This document shows, in pieces, positions 43,310 to 53,151 of a stretch of 64,000 nucleotides of DNA. The stretch is from NCBI RefSeq assembly GCF_023006325.1, contig NZ_JAINDF010000004.1:463242-527241 (forward strand), given 5' to 3'. The notes beneath the pieces were generated by a model. It did not search any database. It was not told the DNA's origin and worked only from the letters and a program-made list of their open reading frames with translations. The DNA comes from Kordiimonas marina (GTDB lineage: Bacteria > Pseudomonadota > Alphaproteobacteria > Sphingomonadales > Kordiimonadaceae). How positions within the stretch are numbered: position 1 is the stretch's first letter; the number at the start of each line of letters is the position of its first letter. A program made the translations under genes and the position numbers.

Positions 43310-44584
43310 ATGTTCGCCACCTCGTTCGGTCAAAAAAGCCTTCACGATCACCTGGATGCCCTGGGCATCCGCGCAGCCTTTGACGCCAACCTCAAAAAGG
43401 CGGCGGATCATGCGCGTGCGCTGGCGGCTGATGGACTGCTGCCGTTCGCCCGTCAGGCCTCGACCGGACCGGACATGGCCCCGATGAAAGCGGCGGCGGC
43501 GCGCATCACCGCGACGTTCGAAAACCTCATCGTGCTCGGGACCGGCGGCTCCAGCCTCGGCGCGCAGGCGGCGCTTGCCATTTCGCGCTACATCGACGGC
43601 ACCGGCACCCAAATCCACACGCCGGACAGCCTGTGCCCGTTCGAGATGGACCGGCTCTTCAGGACGCTCGACCCCAAAAACACCCACGTACTGGCGATTT
43701 CCAAATCCGGCACCACCGCGGAGACGCTGGCCCAGCTTCTGGCCTGCCGGGCGTGGCTTGAAACCGCCGTGGCCGAAGATGCCATCGGTGAGCATTTCAC
43801 CTTCATCACCGAGCCGGGGACGCGCCCCTTGCGCACCTACGGTGAAAAGCTGGGTGCGCCGATCCTGGATCACCCCACGGACGTCGGCGGCCGCTTCAGC
43901 GTGCTCACGAACGTCGGCATGCTGCCGGTGATGGTCTCCGGCCTGTCGGTCGAAGGCTTCCGCGATGGCGCCCAAGAGGTCTGCAAGGACCTGATCGAGA
44001 ACCCGGAAAGCGCGCCTGCCGTCATCGGCGCCGCGCTCACGCAGACACTGAACGAACATAAAGGCATCACCCAGGTTCTGGTCATGCCCTATGCTGAAGT
44101 GCTGCGCGCTTTCACCCGCTGGCACGGCCAGCTGTGGGCGGAAAGCCTGGGCAAGGACGGCCTCGGCACCACGCCGATCCGCGCCGTCGGCCCGGTGGAC
44201 CAGCACAGCCAGCTGCAACTTTTCCTCGATGGCCCCAATGACAAGTTCGTCACCATCATCACCATCCCGAGCTTCGGCAAGGGCCCGAGAATCGATGAAG
44301 ACGAAGCCAAGGCTTACGGCCTCGATTACATGGCGGGCCGCACCATCGGCGACATGGTCACCTGCCAGTCCCGCGCCACGCAGGAAACCTTGCGGGGCAA
44401 AGGCCGCACCGTCCGCGAGATCGTCATCGACGCGCTTTCGGAAGAAAATTTGGGTGGCCTTTTCGTGTCCTTCATGCTTGAAACTGTCCTGACCGCACAC
44501 CTGATGGGCGTCAACGCCTTCGATCAGCCCGCGGTTGAGGAAGGTAAAATTCTGACGCGGCAATATCTGTCCGCACTGGAGTGA
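43310..44584 (+). CDS. pgi: Glucose-6-phosphate isomerase
   Basis: 424 residues from the ATG at 43310 (GGAAGA upstream); a TTG at 43298 would add four residues. Shorter than E. coli Pgi (549) but usual for the alphaproteobacterial form. SIS-fold phosphate-binding blocks are visible: VLGTGGSSLGAQAAL and ISKSGTTAETLAQLL, and the C-terminal block has FDQPAVEEGK. It interconverts glucose-6-phosphate and fructose-6-phosphate, linking glycolysis to the sugar nucleotides made by the genes that follow. galU begins 2 bases after its stop. Confidence 0.93.
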   Translation: MFATSFGQKSLHDHLDALGIRAAFDANLKKAADHARALAADGLLPFARQASTGPDMAPMKAAAARITATFENLIVLGTGGSSLGAQAALAISRYIDGTGTQIHTPDSLCPFEMDRLFRTLDPKNTHVLAISKSGTTAETLAQLLACRAWLETAVAEDAIGEHFTFITEPGTRPLRTYGEKLGAPILDHPTDVGGRFSVLTNVGMLPVMVSGLSVEGFRDGAQEVCKDLIENPESAPAVIGAALTQTLNEHKGITQVLVMPYAEVLRAFTRWHGQLWAESLGKDGLGTTPIRAVGPVDQHSQLQLFLDGPNDKFVTIITIPSFGKGPRIDEDEAKAYGLDYMAGRTIGDMVTCQSRATQETLRGKGRTVREIVIDALSEENLGGLFVSFMLETVLTAHLMGVNAFDQPAVEEGKILTRQYLSALE

Positions 44585-44586
44585 CA

Positions 44587-45456
44587 ATGCAGCACCGTCC
44601 GATCAAGAAGATCGTCCTGCCGGTTGCCGGTCTCGGCACCCGGTTCCTGCCCGCCACCAAGGCCATCCCGAAGGAGATGCTGCCGGTCCTCGACCGTCCG
44701 CTGATCCAGTATGCGGTGGAAGAGGCCCTGGAAGCCGGGATCGAGGACATCATCCTGGTCACGGGCCGCAACAAGCAGGTGATGGAAGACCATTTCGACC
44801 ACGCCTACGAGCTTGAAAAAATCCTGCAGGAAAAGGGCAAGGATGAAGCGCTGGAGATTTCACGCTCCATGCTCCTTGAAGAAGGCCGTATTTCCTACGT
44901 CCGCCAGATGCGTCCCCTGGGCCTCGGCCACGCCATCTGGTGCGCGCGCAAGCTGACCAACGGCCACCCGTTCGCCGTGGCGCTGCCGGATGACCTGATC
45001 AAGGGCAAGCCCGGCTGCCTGAAGCAGATGGTGGAAGCCTACAATGAATATGGCGGCAATATCGTCGCCACCATGAAGGTCGCCCAGGAAGAGACGTCCA
45101 AATACGGCGTCATCACCCCGGGCGTGCAGGAAGGCAACAAGATCGAGGTCAAGGGCCTGGTCGAGAAACCGCACCCGGCCGATGCCCCGTCCAACCAGGC
45201 GATTGTCGGCCGCTATATCCTGCAGCCGGAAGTCATGCAGCATCTGGAAGAACGCCAGGTGGGCGCAGGTGGCGAGATCCAGCTGACCGACGCCATGGCG
45301 CGTCTGATCGACAGCCAGCCCTTCCACGCGCTGGAGTTCGAAGGCCGCCGTTTCGACTGCGGCAGCAAGATCGGCTGGCTGATGGCCAACCTGTCGCTGG
45401 CCGCCGAAGACCCGTCGATGGCCGCGCAGCTGAAGACGCTGGTGACCTTCAAGTAA
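44587..45456 (+). CDS. galU: UTP-glucose-1-phosphate uridylyltransferase GalU
   Basis: 289 residues from the ATG at 44587, with GGAG at the end of pgi acting as ribosome site; a GTG at 44581 is possible but weaker. It makes UDP-glucose from UTP and glucose-1-phosphate. The nucleotide-binding start VLPVAGLGTRFLPATKAIPK and LPVLDRPLIQYAVEEA are diagnostic, as is ALPDDLI in the active site. Coupled to pgi; convergent with galE, which uses its product. Together they supply UDP-glucose and UDP-galactose for polysaccharide. Confidence 0.96.
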   Translation: MQHRPIKKIVLPVAGLGTRFLPATKAIPKEMLPVLDRPLIQYAVEEALEAGIEDIILVTGRNKQVMEDHFDHAYELEKILQEKGKDEALEISRSMLLEEGRISYVRQMRPLGLGHAIWCARKLTNGHPFAVALPDDLIKGKPGCLKQMVEAYNEYGGNIVATMKVAQEETSKYGVITPGVQEGNKIEVKGLVEKPHPADAPSNQAIVGRYILQPEVMQHLEERQVGAGGEIQLTDAMARLIDSQPFHALEFEGRRFDCGSKIGWLMANLSLAAEDPSMAAQLKTLVTFK

Positions 45457-45475
45457 GCCTTCCAAAACCGGACAA

Positions 45476-45514
45476 ACAAAAAGGGGCGCCCTTTCAGGTG
45501 CCCCTTCTGCTTTT
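45476..45514. terminator. Bidirectional terminator between galU and galE
   Basis: A 10-base stem (45481-45490 with 45497-45506, one G-T wobble) with a long U-tract on the minus strand (TTTTTGTTTG) and a shorter one on the plus strand. Confidence 0.8.
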
Positions 45515-45531
45515 CCGTGCGACAGACCGCG

Positions 45532-46515
45532 TCAGGCTTTCTGTGACAGCCGCTTTTCCCAGGCATAGGCATGGGTGACGATGGTATCCAGGTCGTCATA
45601 ATCCGGCGTCCAGCCGAGCAGGCTTTTCACCTTGTCGGCCTTGGCGACCACCTTGGGGCTGTCACCCGCGCGGCGGCCTTCGATCTTCACCTCGAAATCG
45701 ACGCCGGAGACGCGCTTGACCGCCTCGATCACCTCGAAGACCGAGAAGCCGTGGCCGTAGCCGCAGTTCATCACCTGGCTTTCGCCACCATCCCTGAGCC
45801 AGCCGAGCGCCAGCCGGTGCGCCTTCGCGAGGTCGGTGACATGGATATAGTCCCGGAGGCCGGTCCCGTCCGGCGTGTCATAGTCGGTGCCGAAGACGCT
45901 GAGGGCGTCGCGGAGGCCGAGCGCGGCCTGCGAGGCCACCTTGATGAGGTGGGTGGCGTTCGCCGTCGACTGGCCGGTGCGGCCTTCGGGGTCGGCGCCC
46001 GCGACGTTGAAGTAGCGCAGTGCGACGTAGGAGAAATCATGCGCCGCAGCGACATCGCGCAGCATCATCTCCGTCATCCATTTGGAGGTGCCGTAAGGCG
46101 ACAAAGGCGCGAGCGGTGCATCCTCCCCGATCGGCACATACTCCGGGTCGCCGTAAACCGCGGCGGTGGAGGAAAAGATGAAGCGCTTCACGCCGTGGCG
46201 GACACAGGCCTCGATCAGCGTGCGGCTGTTGGCCGTGTTGTTGCGGTAATATTTGAGCGGGTCGGAAACCGATTCCGGCACGATGATCGAGCCCGCGAAA
46301 TGGATGACGGCGTCGATTTCACGGTCCGTGAAAAGCTTGTCGAGCGTCGCTTCATCGCCGACATCGCCCTTGATGAACTCGGCGGCCCCGGCGACCGCGT
46401 CCCGGAAGCCTGTGGTGAGGTTGTCCAGCACGACAACCTTCTCGCCCGCGCCCAGAAGCTCAAGCACCATATGGCTGCCGATATAGCCTGCGCCGCCTGT
46501 CACCAAAACCGTCAT
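45532..46515 (-). CDS. galE: UDP-glucose 4-epimerase GalE
   Basis: 327 residues, standard. Short-chain dehydrogenase fold with the NAD motif VTGGAGYIGSH near the start and the catalytic STAAVYG and YGTSK with Tyr and Lys. It interconverts UDP-glucose and UDP-galactose. Last gene of a minus-strand run glycosyltransferase > sulfotransferase-like > galE, only 15 bases after the latter, so the galactose donor is co-expressed with transfer and sulfation genes. Confidence 0.95.
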   Translation of the reverse strand: MTVLVTGGAGYIGSHMVLELLGAGEKVVVLDNLTTGFRDAVAGAAEFIKGDVGDEATLDKLFTDREIDAVIHFAGSIIVPESVSDPLKYYRNNTANSRTLIEACVRHGVKRFIFSSTAAVYGDPEYVPIGEDAPLAPLSPYGTSKWMTEMMLRDVAAAHDFSYVALRYFNVAGADPEGRTGQSTANATHLIKVASQAALGLRDALSVFGTDYDTPDGTGLRDYIHVTDLAKAHRLALGWLRDGGESQVMNCGYGHGFSVFEVIEAVKRVSGVDFEVKIEGRRAGDSPKVVAKADKVKSLLGWTPDYDDLDTIVTHAYAWEKRLSQKA

Positions 46516-46530
46516 ACCCTGTTCCTTACT

Positions 46531-48144
46531 TTACGTATTCTGACTGTAAAAAGCATTGACCCGCTCAAAGAGGGCCAGATCATTCTTGTTCGCCGCTTCA
46601 AGGCGGTCATAGCGCGCGTCGCCGAGCTCGGCCCGGATTTCCTGAAGCCGGTCCTCAAGCGAAAGCTCCGGCGCGCGGGTGGCATTCTTGAGGACACTCC
46701 CCAACACCACATCGGGATAATAGGCGCGCATCAAAGTTTCAAGCCGCCGGATGGAAGCCTCAAACTGCTCCACCAGCCCGACGAAGGGCAGCCTATCCAG
46801 CGTTTCCATCGCCCTTTCCAGGCTGGGTTCTTCCCCCGGCGCCCCCGAGAACATCGACAGGCGGACACAGTTGAAATTGACGACCGCCCAGCCGTATTCC
46901 TCCTGCATCTTGATGTCGATGTAGCTTGCGAAATCATGGGTCTTCGCCAGTTCCGCGCCTTTGGTGTCCGCCGCCTGCCGCCGTTCGAACAGATAGGCCG
47001 ACCGCGCCCGGTCTATCGGGTGGCGCAGGAAGATCACCGGCAGGATATCCACACCGGGGATATCGGGCACCGGCCCCTCAAGCGTATGGGAGGAAAAAGC
47101 CCGCTTCTGCGGCTTTGACAAGATCCAGTCCCGCGCGAGCGGCCGCATGTCTTCTTCGCGCTCAAATTCACGGCTATCGCACAGCTGGCCGAAATTATCC
47201 TTCAGCATGGCATCGACCGACGTGCCTGCATTCTTGAAGGAATGATAATGCAGGATGACCGCCCGGCCCTTCACCGTCGGCGCCGGGGTAAGCGGCACGC
47301 GGAACGCTGCCAGCTTTTCAGGGATATCTGCCATGTCGCCATAAAGCGCTGCCATCGTGCGCAGGCTATCCAGCAGCGCCCCGGAGCGGGCTTTCCGCTC
47401 AGCCCCAGCTACACCCGGCCATTGGGCGAGCAACTCCTCGGTTGCGGAAACAAGGTCGAACGCGTCGGGGTTCCGGGCCAAACCGCTACGGTCAGGCGCC
47501 TTGAACGCCACAGGTGTCTCCCCTTTCAGAAGACCCGCCATGCCGTCACGGCTGGCTTGATCGTCCGTCCAGTGGGTCAGCTGACCAGCGTCCTGTTCTG
47601 CCATCTGGCTCAGCGCCAATAGCGTATGCTTAAGCCAAAGCTGCGGCCCGCCGGGGATGCCGATCTTGCCGGGGAAGGCCTCGGTGAACCGGGCCATGGC
47701 CTCATCCGCCGTCAGCGCCAGCAGCACCGGGCGGACATCCACATCCAAGGCAGTGAACGCCTGCGCCCAGATACCGATGGTCGGCGCCAACGTATCGCCC
47801 GCGATCACCAGCGGCTTGCCACTATCCGCAGGCGCCGCTTCCCATGCCTTGGCGATAAGGTCCTGCATCCGCATGCTGGCCCATTGGGCGAAACGGCTGT
47901 CGATGTTTTGGAAAGAAGCATCCTGCCGCAGCATCCGCACATCGGCCCAGCCGTAGCCCGAAAGGTCGAGGATGCGCCGGTTGATACGGCTCAGCCGGGC
48001 CTGAAAGCTTTTGTCTTCCTGGTCCACGGCTTCACGGGACAAGGCGACGAACGCGGCGCCTTCTGCGGCGCAGGCTTCGGCGATGGCAGAAAAATCCTGC
48101 CCCGGCAGCCCGGCCAACAGAAGGATTGTGCGCCTATCCGCCAT
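46531..48144 (-). CDS. Sulfotransferase-like protein, two domains
   Basis: 537 residues. The C-terminal half (about 293-500) is a sulfotransferase: a 5'-phosphosulfate-binding loop HYHSFKNAGTS (299-309) and a 3'-phosphate site FLRHPIDRARSAY (372-384). The N-terminal half (about 1-270) starts with a P-loop-like LLLAGLPGQDFS that has lost the Lys and Thr/Ser expected for nucleotide binding, suggesting a degenerate second sulfotransferase or a scaffold. No transmembrane segment. It sits 8 bases after a large glycosyltransferase gene and before galE, so it probably sulfates a glycan using PAPS. Substrate is inferred. Confidence 0.75.
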   Translation of the reverse strand: MADRRTILLLAGLPGQDFSAIAEACAAEGAAFVALSREAVDQEDKSFQARLSRINRRILDLSGYGWADVRMLRQDASFQNIDSRFAQWASMRMQDLIAKAWEAAPADSGKPLVIAGDTLAPTIGIWAQAFTALDVDVRPVLLALTADEAMARFTEAFPGKIGIPGGPQLWLKHTLLALSQMAEQDAGQLTHWTDDQASRDGMAGLLKGETPVAFKAPDRSGLARNPDAFDLVSATEELLAQWPGVAGAERKARSGALLDSLRTMAALYGDMADIPEKLAAFRVPLTPAPTVKGRAVILHYHSFKNAGTSVDAMLKDNFGQLCDSREFEREEDMRPLARDWILSKPQKRAFSSHTLEGPVPDIPGVDILPVIFLRHPIDRARSAYLFERRQAADTKGAELAKTHDFASYIDIKMQEEYGWAVVNFNCVRLSMFSGAPGEEPSLERAMETLDRLPFVGLVEQFEASIRRLETLMRAYYPDVVLGSVLKNATRAPELSLEDRLQEIRAELGDARYDRLEAANKNDLALFERVNAFYSQNT

Positions 48145-48152
48145 CCCTACCC

Positions 48153-51100
48153 TCAGGGTTCCAGGTTCATGGTTGCCGACTGGATATAAAGTCCGCTTTC
48201 TTCGGCCTCATAGGGGCTGCCCACGGCCTTGACCGCATTAAGGAGGTCCTTGCGCGCGCGGGCAAAGGAGAAGCTTTGCGCCACGAACGCGCGGGAACGT
48301 TCGGAAATCAACGTCCAGGCTTCTGCGTCGCCATAAAGCGTGGAAAGCGACGCCACCCAATCCTCAACCGTATCGGCGATATGACAGTCATAATCGTGCC
48401 GCGCGCCGGTGCCTTCCGCCGCAATCGACGACAGGACGGTCGGGATACCGTAGGCCATCGCCGCCAGCACCTTGCCCTTGATGCCTGCGCCGCTCAGAAG
48501 CGGGGCGATGAAGACCCGGTGCCGGTTATAGACATCCGCGACATCCTCGATATGGCCGACGATGATGACATCATCCGCGGCGAGCGAAGCGACCTCATCA
48601 TTCATGTTGCTGCCGTACACATAAAGCGGCACGCCGGGTAGCGCCTTTCTGAGCGCGGGCATCACCTCCCGCACGAAGTAGCGCATGGCCTCCACGTTCG
48701 GCGGATGGCCGTAGCCCCCGAGGAAGGCGATGCCTTCGCGGGCATCAAACGGCGGGATATCGTCCGCGACATCGACCACCCACGGCGCCTTCATCACGCG
48801 GGACTGTTCCATATTGTGGCTGAGGATCACGGCGTGCTCGACCTCATTATAGCTGAGGTTCATATCGACCTGCCGCATCACCGCCAGCTCTTCCTCCCGC
48901 GTCTTGCGGGCTTCCTCGAGCGCTTCCGGGTCACCGGACTGGATGGCGGCGCGGGCTTCACGCAGGAAATGCAGGTCGGCGTTCATGAACAGCACTTTTG
49001 CCTGCGGGGCATATTCGCGCACCATGTCCAGGTGGTCCTGCGCCACATAATAGCGGGTGATATAGACCACATCGAACTCGGCCCCGCGTTCCTGCAGGAA
49101 TTCATCGACCGCCACATAGAAGGGGGCATAGATGACCTCGACCCCGATACGCTGGAGCTGCTCGGCATATTTGCCGAGCCACGCCAGGTTACCGGGCAGG
49201 AAGGTCACCTTGTAACCGAGCGACTGCATCAGCCGCATTTCCTGGATCGCCGCGTAAGAGCCAGCGTCATAGTCGGTGCGCGGCATCTGGTAATCCATGA
49301 ACAGCGCCCGCTTGGTGACGCCTTCATCCTTGTAAAGATGCGCGGCTGGCCCGGCTTCAGGCGCGTCCTTCAGCGCTTTCGCCCATTTCTTCAGGAACTT
49401 GGGCTGGTTGATCTCCTGAAAGCGCTTCAAACCGGTTGAGGCGACTTCGGTGCCGTTCGAGATACCTTCATGGTGGACCACGACCGAGAGCGGCGCATAG
49501 AGCGTCTTATAGCCCTTATCGCGTATTTTGAAGGCGAGGTCGGTGTCCTCATAATAGGCGGGCGCGAAGTCCTCGGAAAAGCCGCCGACTTCCTGCCACA
49601 CCGGCTTTGCCACCATGATGGCGGCGCCGGAGCAATAATGCACAGGCCGGGTATAGTTATATTGCGGCTCATCGGCGTTGCAGTGGCGGCCGTAGTTCCA
49701 GCCGGAGCCATCGCCCCAGATGATGCCGCCCGCTTCCTGCAGGCTGCCGGTCGGGTAAATCAGCTTCGAGCCGACAAGCCCGACATTTTTGAAATTGCGG
49801 AAGCTGAACAGAAGTTCGTCCAGCCAGCGGTAGGTGACTTCGGTATCATTATTGAGGAGGACGATATAGTCCCCGCGCGCGGCCGCCGCCCCGGCGTTAC
49901 AGGCGCCGACGAAGCCCTGGGCTTTTTCATGCCGGATGATCTTGATGCCGCTCACAAGCCCGGCCAGCTCGGTCGTGCGGTCGCTGGAACCGTCATCGAC
50001 GACGATGATTTCCACACTGGCCTCATTATAGGCGAAGCGGAGGGCTGCCAGGCAGTGGTAGGTGACCGCGAACTTGTTATGGACCGGCACCACCACCGAC
50101 ACGGTCGGCGCCTCGGGAACCGGGAAGGCAAGCGGCACGAAGATTTTGTTTTTCTCAAACCCCGTCGTGACGATATCGACACACTGGCCGATCTCCGCGA
50201 TCGCCTGCGCGCCCAGCGTATCCGCGTGCGCCATCTGCGCCTGCAGGGAGCGGTAGCGCGTGCCCGCCATCGGGCTGAGGTCCGACCGGAACGGCGGCCG
50301 GGTATGTTCGCGGATCACTTCGAAATCGATACTGCGCTGGGACAGAATAACCACATCGTCCTTAAGGACCTGACCCTCGAATGTGCGGAGCTGGATATGA
50401 TGCGCGTGGCCGTCGAAGGCCCTGGCGCTCAGCCGCAGATATACTTCCCGGCGTTCCGGGCTCTGGGTCTTGTGGGCGAAGCCGATGGTATCGAGCGTGC
50501 CGTCGATCATGACCTGAACGCCCAGCGCACTGGGTTTTCCGGCATCGTCCAGCATCGTGACGAGGTTTTCCCCCGCTTCATGCTCGACTCCTGCGCTGAA
50601 CCGCCGACCCCGGATGATCATCCAGGGACAGGTGAGCGGCAGGCGCTCCACCCGGACACCTTCAGCGATGCGGGTTCCGGCCTTGTAGATATCCAGCTGC
50701 TTGACGCTCTCGTCCTGAAACGGTGCGCTTTCAAGGCTCAGGAGCACCGTGCCGGCATTGCCCAGCGCCTTGATGATGTCCAGGATGCCCGGCACCGTAT
50801 CGTGCCAGCCGCGGGCGGGTTTACCGCTCGACATGAAGAGGGAGGCATAGGTGTAGAAAAGGTAGCAGTCCGTGTCCGCGGCCGGGTCATCCGCTTCCAT
50901 CAGGAAGGAAACGCGGGCGGTGCGGGCGGCCGCGGGCGCGGTGGTATTCATGAAGGCGAAGCTATAGGTTGCGAGCTTCGTGCCGCCGGACAGGATGTCC
51001 TCGATCTTTTCACTGAAGGCCCCGACCTCAGTCCCGTCGGCGCCGAAATAAGTCACCTGCAGGTGGGCCGAGGAGCGGTGCGCGGCCACATAGGCCGACA

Positions 51101-51464
51101 GCATATAGTCATGGCCGCCGAGAACCGGGACCGAGGGTCCATACTCAGGGTGGTGATAGGTAACTGTTGCAGATGCAACACCGGGGGCGAGGCGGCTGTA
51201 GGCGGTGTGGGCACCAGCCAGCGTCCAGTCCGGCGCGAGGTCAACTCCGCCCTGAGCCTCACCAGCTGTCACCTGCCACGGGTTTTCATCGCTCGAAAAA
51301 TCCCCATCCGCCAAGAGGTTGATACCGATCAGCCGGTCCGCAACCCCTTCTGGAACCAGATCAATCTGGATGCCAGTCTCGTCCTTGGCGTAATAGTCTT
51401 CCACATCCGCGCGGTCAGCCACGAGCAGAACTGTTGAGCCACAGGAAATCATTGCTGGTTCCAC
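48153..51464 (-). CDS. Large glycosyltransferase with GT2 and GT4 domains
   Basis: 1103 residues with three parts. Residues about 45-210 form a beta-rich, carbohydrate-binding-like domain. A GT2 (GT-A) domain (about 453-690) has SVVVPVHNKFAVTYHC, the nucleotide-binding VVDDGSSD (488-495) and the metal motif LLNNDTE. A GT4-like (GT-B) domain follows (about 760-1080) with HPPNVEAMRYFV and a C-terminal LLSGAGIKGKVLAAMAYG. It probably adds two different sugars in turn to a growing chain. The GTG at 51464 has GGGAG eight bases upstream; an ATG at 51452 lacks a site. First gene of the run with the sulfotransferase-like gene and galE. Confidence 0.88.
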   Translation of the reverse strand: MEPAMISCGSTVLLVADRADVEDYYAKDETGIQIDLVPEGVADRLIGINLLADGDFSSDENPWQVTAGEAQGGVDLAPDWTLAGAHTAYSRLAPGVASATVTYHHPEYGPSVPVLGGHDYMLSAYVAAHRSSAHLQVTYFGADGTEVGAFSEKIEDILSGGTKLATYSFAFMNTTAPAAARTARVSFLMEADDPAADTDCYLFYTYASLFMSSGKPARGWHDTVPGILDIIKALGNAGTVLLSLESAPFQDESVKQLDIYKAGTRIAEGVRVERLPLTCPWMIIRGRRFSAGVEHEAGENLVTMLDDAGKPSALGVQVMIDGTLDTIGFAHKTQSPERREVYLRLSARAFDGHAHHIQLRTFEGQVLKDDVVILSQRSIDFEVIREHTRPPFRSDLSPMAGTRYRSLQAQMAHADTLGAQAIAEIGQCVDIVTTGFEKNKIFVPLAFPVPEAPTVSVVVPVHNKFAVTYHCLAALRFAYNEASVEIIVVDDGSSDRTTELAGLVSGIKIIRHEKAQGFVGACNAGAAAARGDYIVLLNNDTEVTYRWLDELLFSFRNFKNVGLVGSKLIYPTGSLQEAGGIIWGDGSGWNYGRHCNADEPQYNYTRPVHYCSGAAIMVAKPVWQEVGGFSEDFAPAYYEDTDLAFKIRDKGYKTLYAPLSVVVHHEGISNGTEVASTGLKRFQEINQPKFLKKWAKALKDAPEAGPAAHLYKDEGVTKRALFMDYQMPRTDYDAGSYAAIQEMRLMQSLGYKVTFLPGNLAWLGKYAEQLQRIGVEVIYAPFYVAVDEFLQERGAEFDVVYITRYYVAQDHLDMVREYAPQAKVLFMNADLHFLREARAAIQSGDPEALEEARKTREEELAVMRQVDMNLSYNEVEHAVILSHNMEQSRVMKAPWVVDVADDIPPFDAREGIAFLGGYGHPPNVEAMRYFVREVMPALRKALPGVPLYVYGSNMNDEVASLAADDVIIVGHIEDVADVYNRHRVFIAPLLSGAGIKGKVLAAMAYGIPTVLSSIAAEGTGARHDYDCHIADTVEDWVASLSTLYGDAEAWTLISERSRAFVAQSFSFARARKDLLNAVKAVGSPYEAEESGLYIQSATMNLEP

Positions 51465-51633
51465 AAGTTACACTCCCAATCGCACGAAAAACCCCTTCGC
51501 CCCGCCGGCAGGCCCGCCCTTTCAGGCGCCTTCCCTTCAGGGGGTTTACCATCTGGCGCCTAAATGTACATAATTTTTGCGGCCCGCGCACAGGGGCTTT
51601 TGCGGCCATGCGCACGAAAGCTGTTGATTAACC

Positions 51634-51662
51634 TTAACAAAACCGGCGGAACATTGGATACT
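51634..51662 (+). promoter_or_regulatory. Sigma-70 type promoter of manC
   Basis: -35 TTAACA (51634-51639), 17-base spacer, -10 GATACT (51657-51662), 46 bases before the manC start. Good match in both hexamers and spacing for a housekeeping promoter. The region 51465-51708 separates divergent glycan genes and holds no coding sequence. Confidence 0.6.
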
Positions 51663-51708
51663 GCCCCGGAAGGCTCTTATTCATTTTCATAGGGACTATT
51701 TCTACACC

Positions 51709-53139
51709 ATGTTTAACGACATTTTCCCGGTCATCATGTGCGGCGGTAGCGGAACCCGGCTTTGGCCGCTGTCCCGGTCCGGCATGCCCAAACAGTTCCT
51801 CAGCCTGACCGGCGATAAAAGCCTTCTTATTCAGGCGCTCGAACGGACTGCGCCCCGGTACGGCTTCAAAGATCCCATGGTCATCGCCAACCAGGACCAC
51901 CGTTTCCTGATCCAGAAGCAGATGAACGATGCTGGTTTGGCCGCCCAGAAAATATTTCTGGAGCCGGTCGGCCGCAACACGGCACCGGTGGCGATCATCG
52001 CCGCCCTCGAAGCTGTGGCACAAAGCCCTGACGCCAAAATCCTGCTGCTCGCCGCGGATCATCTGATTGCCGACCTGCCCGCCTTCCATACCGCCACCGA
52101 AATGGCGGCGAATGGCACCGATGAGGGCTACCTGACCTGTTTCGGCATTTCCCCCACCGCCCCGGAAACGGGCTATGGCTATATCAAACCGGGGGAGGTT
52201 GCCGCAAAAGGCGTCCACAAGATCGACAGCTTCCAGGAGAAGCCGGACCTCGCGACCGCGCAGGCTTATCTCGCCTCGGGCCAGTATCTCTGGAACAGCG
52301 GCATGTTTCTCTTCAAGGCGTCCCAGCTTCTTGAAGAAGCCGCGCTTCATGTGCCTGACATGCTGGCCGCGTGCCGGAAGGCGTATGACGGCATCACGCC
52401 TGACCTTGAGTTCCACCGCCTGCCCGAAGACGCCTTCGCGGCCGTGCCGTCCGATTCGCTCGATTATGCCATCATGGAACGCACGGAACGCGCCGCCGTG
52501 GTGCCCTGTTCGATCGGCTGGTCCGACCTCGGCAGTTTTTCCGCACTGCATGACCAGGGCGAAAAGGACGCCGGCGGCAACGTCACCGAAGGCGATGTCC
52601 TCCTCCTCAATTCCAGGGACTGCTACATCCATGCCGACGACAAGCTGATCGCCGGCACCGACCTCGACAACCTGGTCATCGTTGCCACCGATGATGCCGT
52701 GCTTATCGTGCCCAAGGACAAGGACCAGAAGGTCAAGGATATTGTCGAGGCCCTGAAGGCGGAGGGGCGTGACGAAGCCAAGCTGCACACCACGGTTTAC
52801 CGGCCGTGGGGTTATTATAGCTCGCTCGCCATCAACCACCGCTATCAGGTGAAGGAGCTGGTGGTTTACCCCGGCAAGCGCCTGTCGCTGCAGTCGCACC
52901 ATAAGCGCGCGGAACATTGGGTGGTGGTCGAAGGCGTTGCCACGGTCACCCGCAATGACGATATCCTGACCCTCAAGGCCAATGAGTCCGTCTACCTGCC
53001 GGTGGAGACACGCCACCGGCTCGCCAACGAAGGCGAGACGGAACTGCACCTCATCGAGGTCCAGACCGGCAGCTATTTCGGCGAGGACGACATCGTCCGC
53101 TTTGAGGATGATTTCAAACGCAAGACAACCGGGGCATAA
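51709..53139 (+). CDS. manC: Mannose-1-phosphate guanylyltransferase / mannose-6-phosphate isomerase
   Basis: 476 residues, the bifunctional type II form (ManC/AlgA/CpsB). N-terminal GMP transferase (about 1-335) with IMCGGSGTRLWPLSRSGMPK and FQEKPDL; C-terminal cupin isomerase (about 350-470) with YRPWGYYSSL and YPGKRLSLQSHHKRAEHW carrying metal-binding His. It makes GDP-mannose, used for mannose, fucose or rhamnose residues. Whether later GDP-sugar enzymes exist is not shown here. A sulfotransferase gene starts 12 bases downstream. Confidence 0.95.
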   Translation: MFNDIFPVIMCGGSGTRLWPLSRSGMPKQFLSLTGDKSLLIQALERTAPRYGFKDPMVIANQDHRFLIQKQMNDAGLAAQKIFLEPVGRNTAPVAIIAALEAVAQSPDAKILLLAADHLIADLPAFHTATEMAANGTDEGYLTCFGISPTAPETGYGYIKPGEVAAKGVHKIDSFQEKPDLATAQAYLASGQYLWNSGMFLFKASQLLEEAALHVPDMLAACRKAYDGITPDLEFHRLPEDAFAAVPSDSLDYAIMERTERAAVVPCSIGWSDLGSFSALHDQGEKDAGGNVTEGDVLLLNSRDCYIHADDKLIAGTDLDNLVIVATDDAVLIVPKDKDQKVKDIVEALKAEGRDEAKLHTTVYRPWGYYSSLAINHRYQVKELVVYPGKRLSLQSHHKRAEHWVVVEGVATVTRNDDILTLKANESVYLPVETRHRLANEGETELHLIEVQTGSYFGEDDIVRFEDDFKRKTTGA

Positions 53140-53151
53140 CGGCGCGCATCC

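Noticed and set aside
51626..51638. TTAACC-TTAAC resembling a CtrA box before manC
   Set aside because: The CtrA site needs a seven-base gap between TTAA halves; here the gap is two. It overlaps the -35 of a better-supported promoter.
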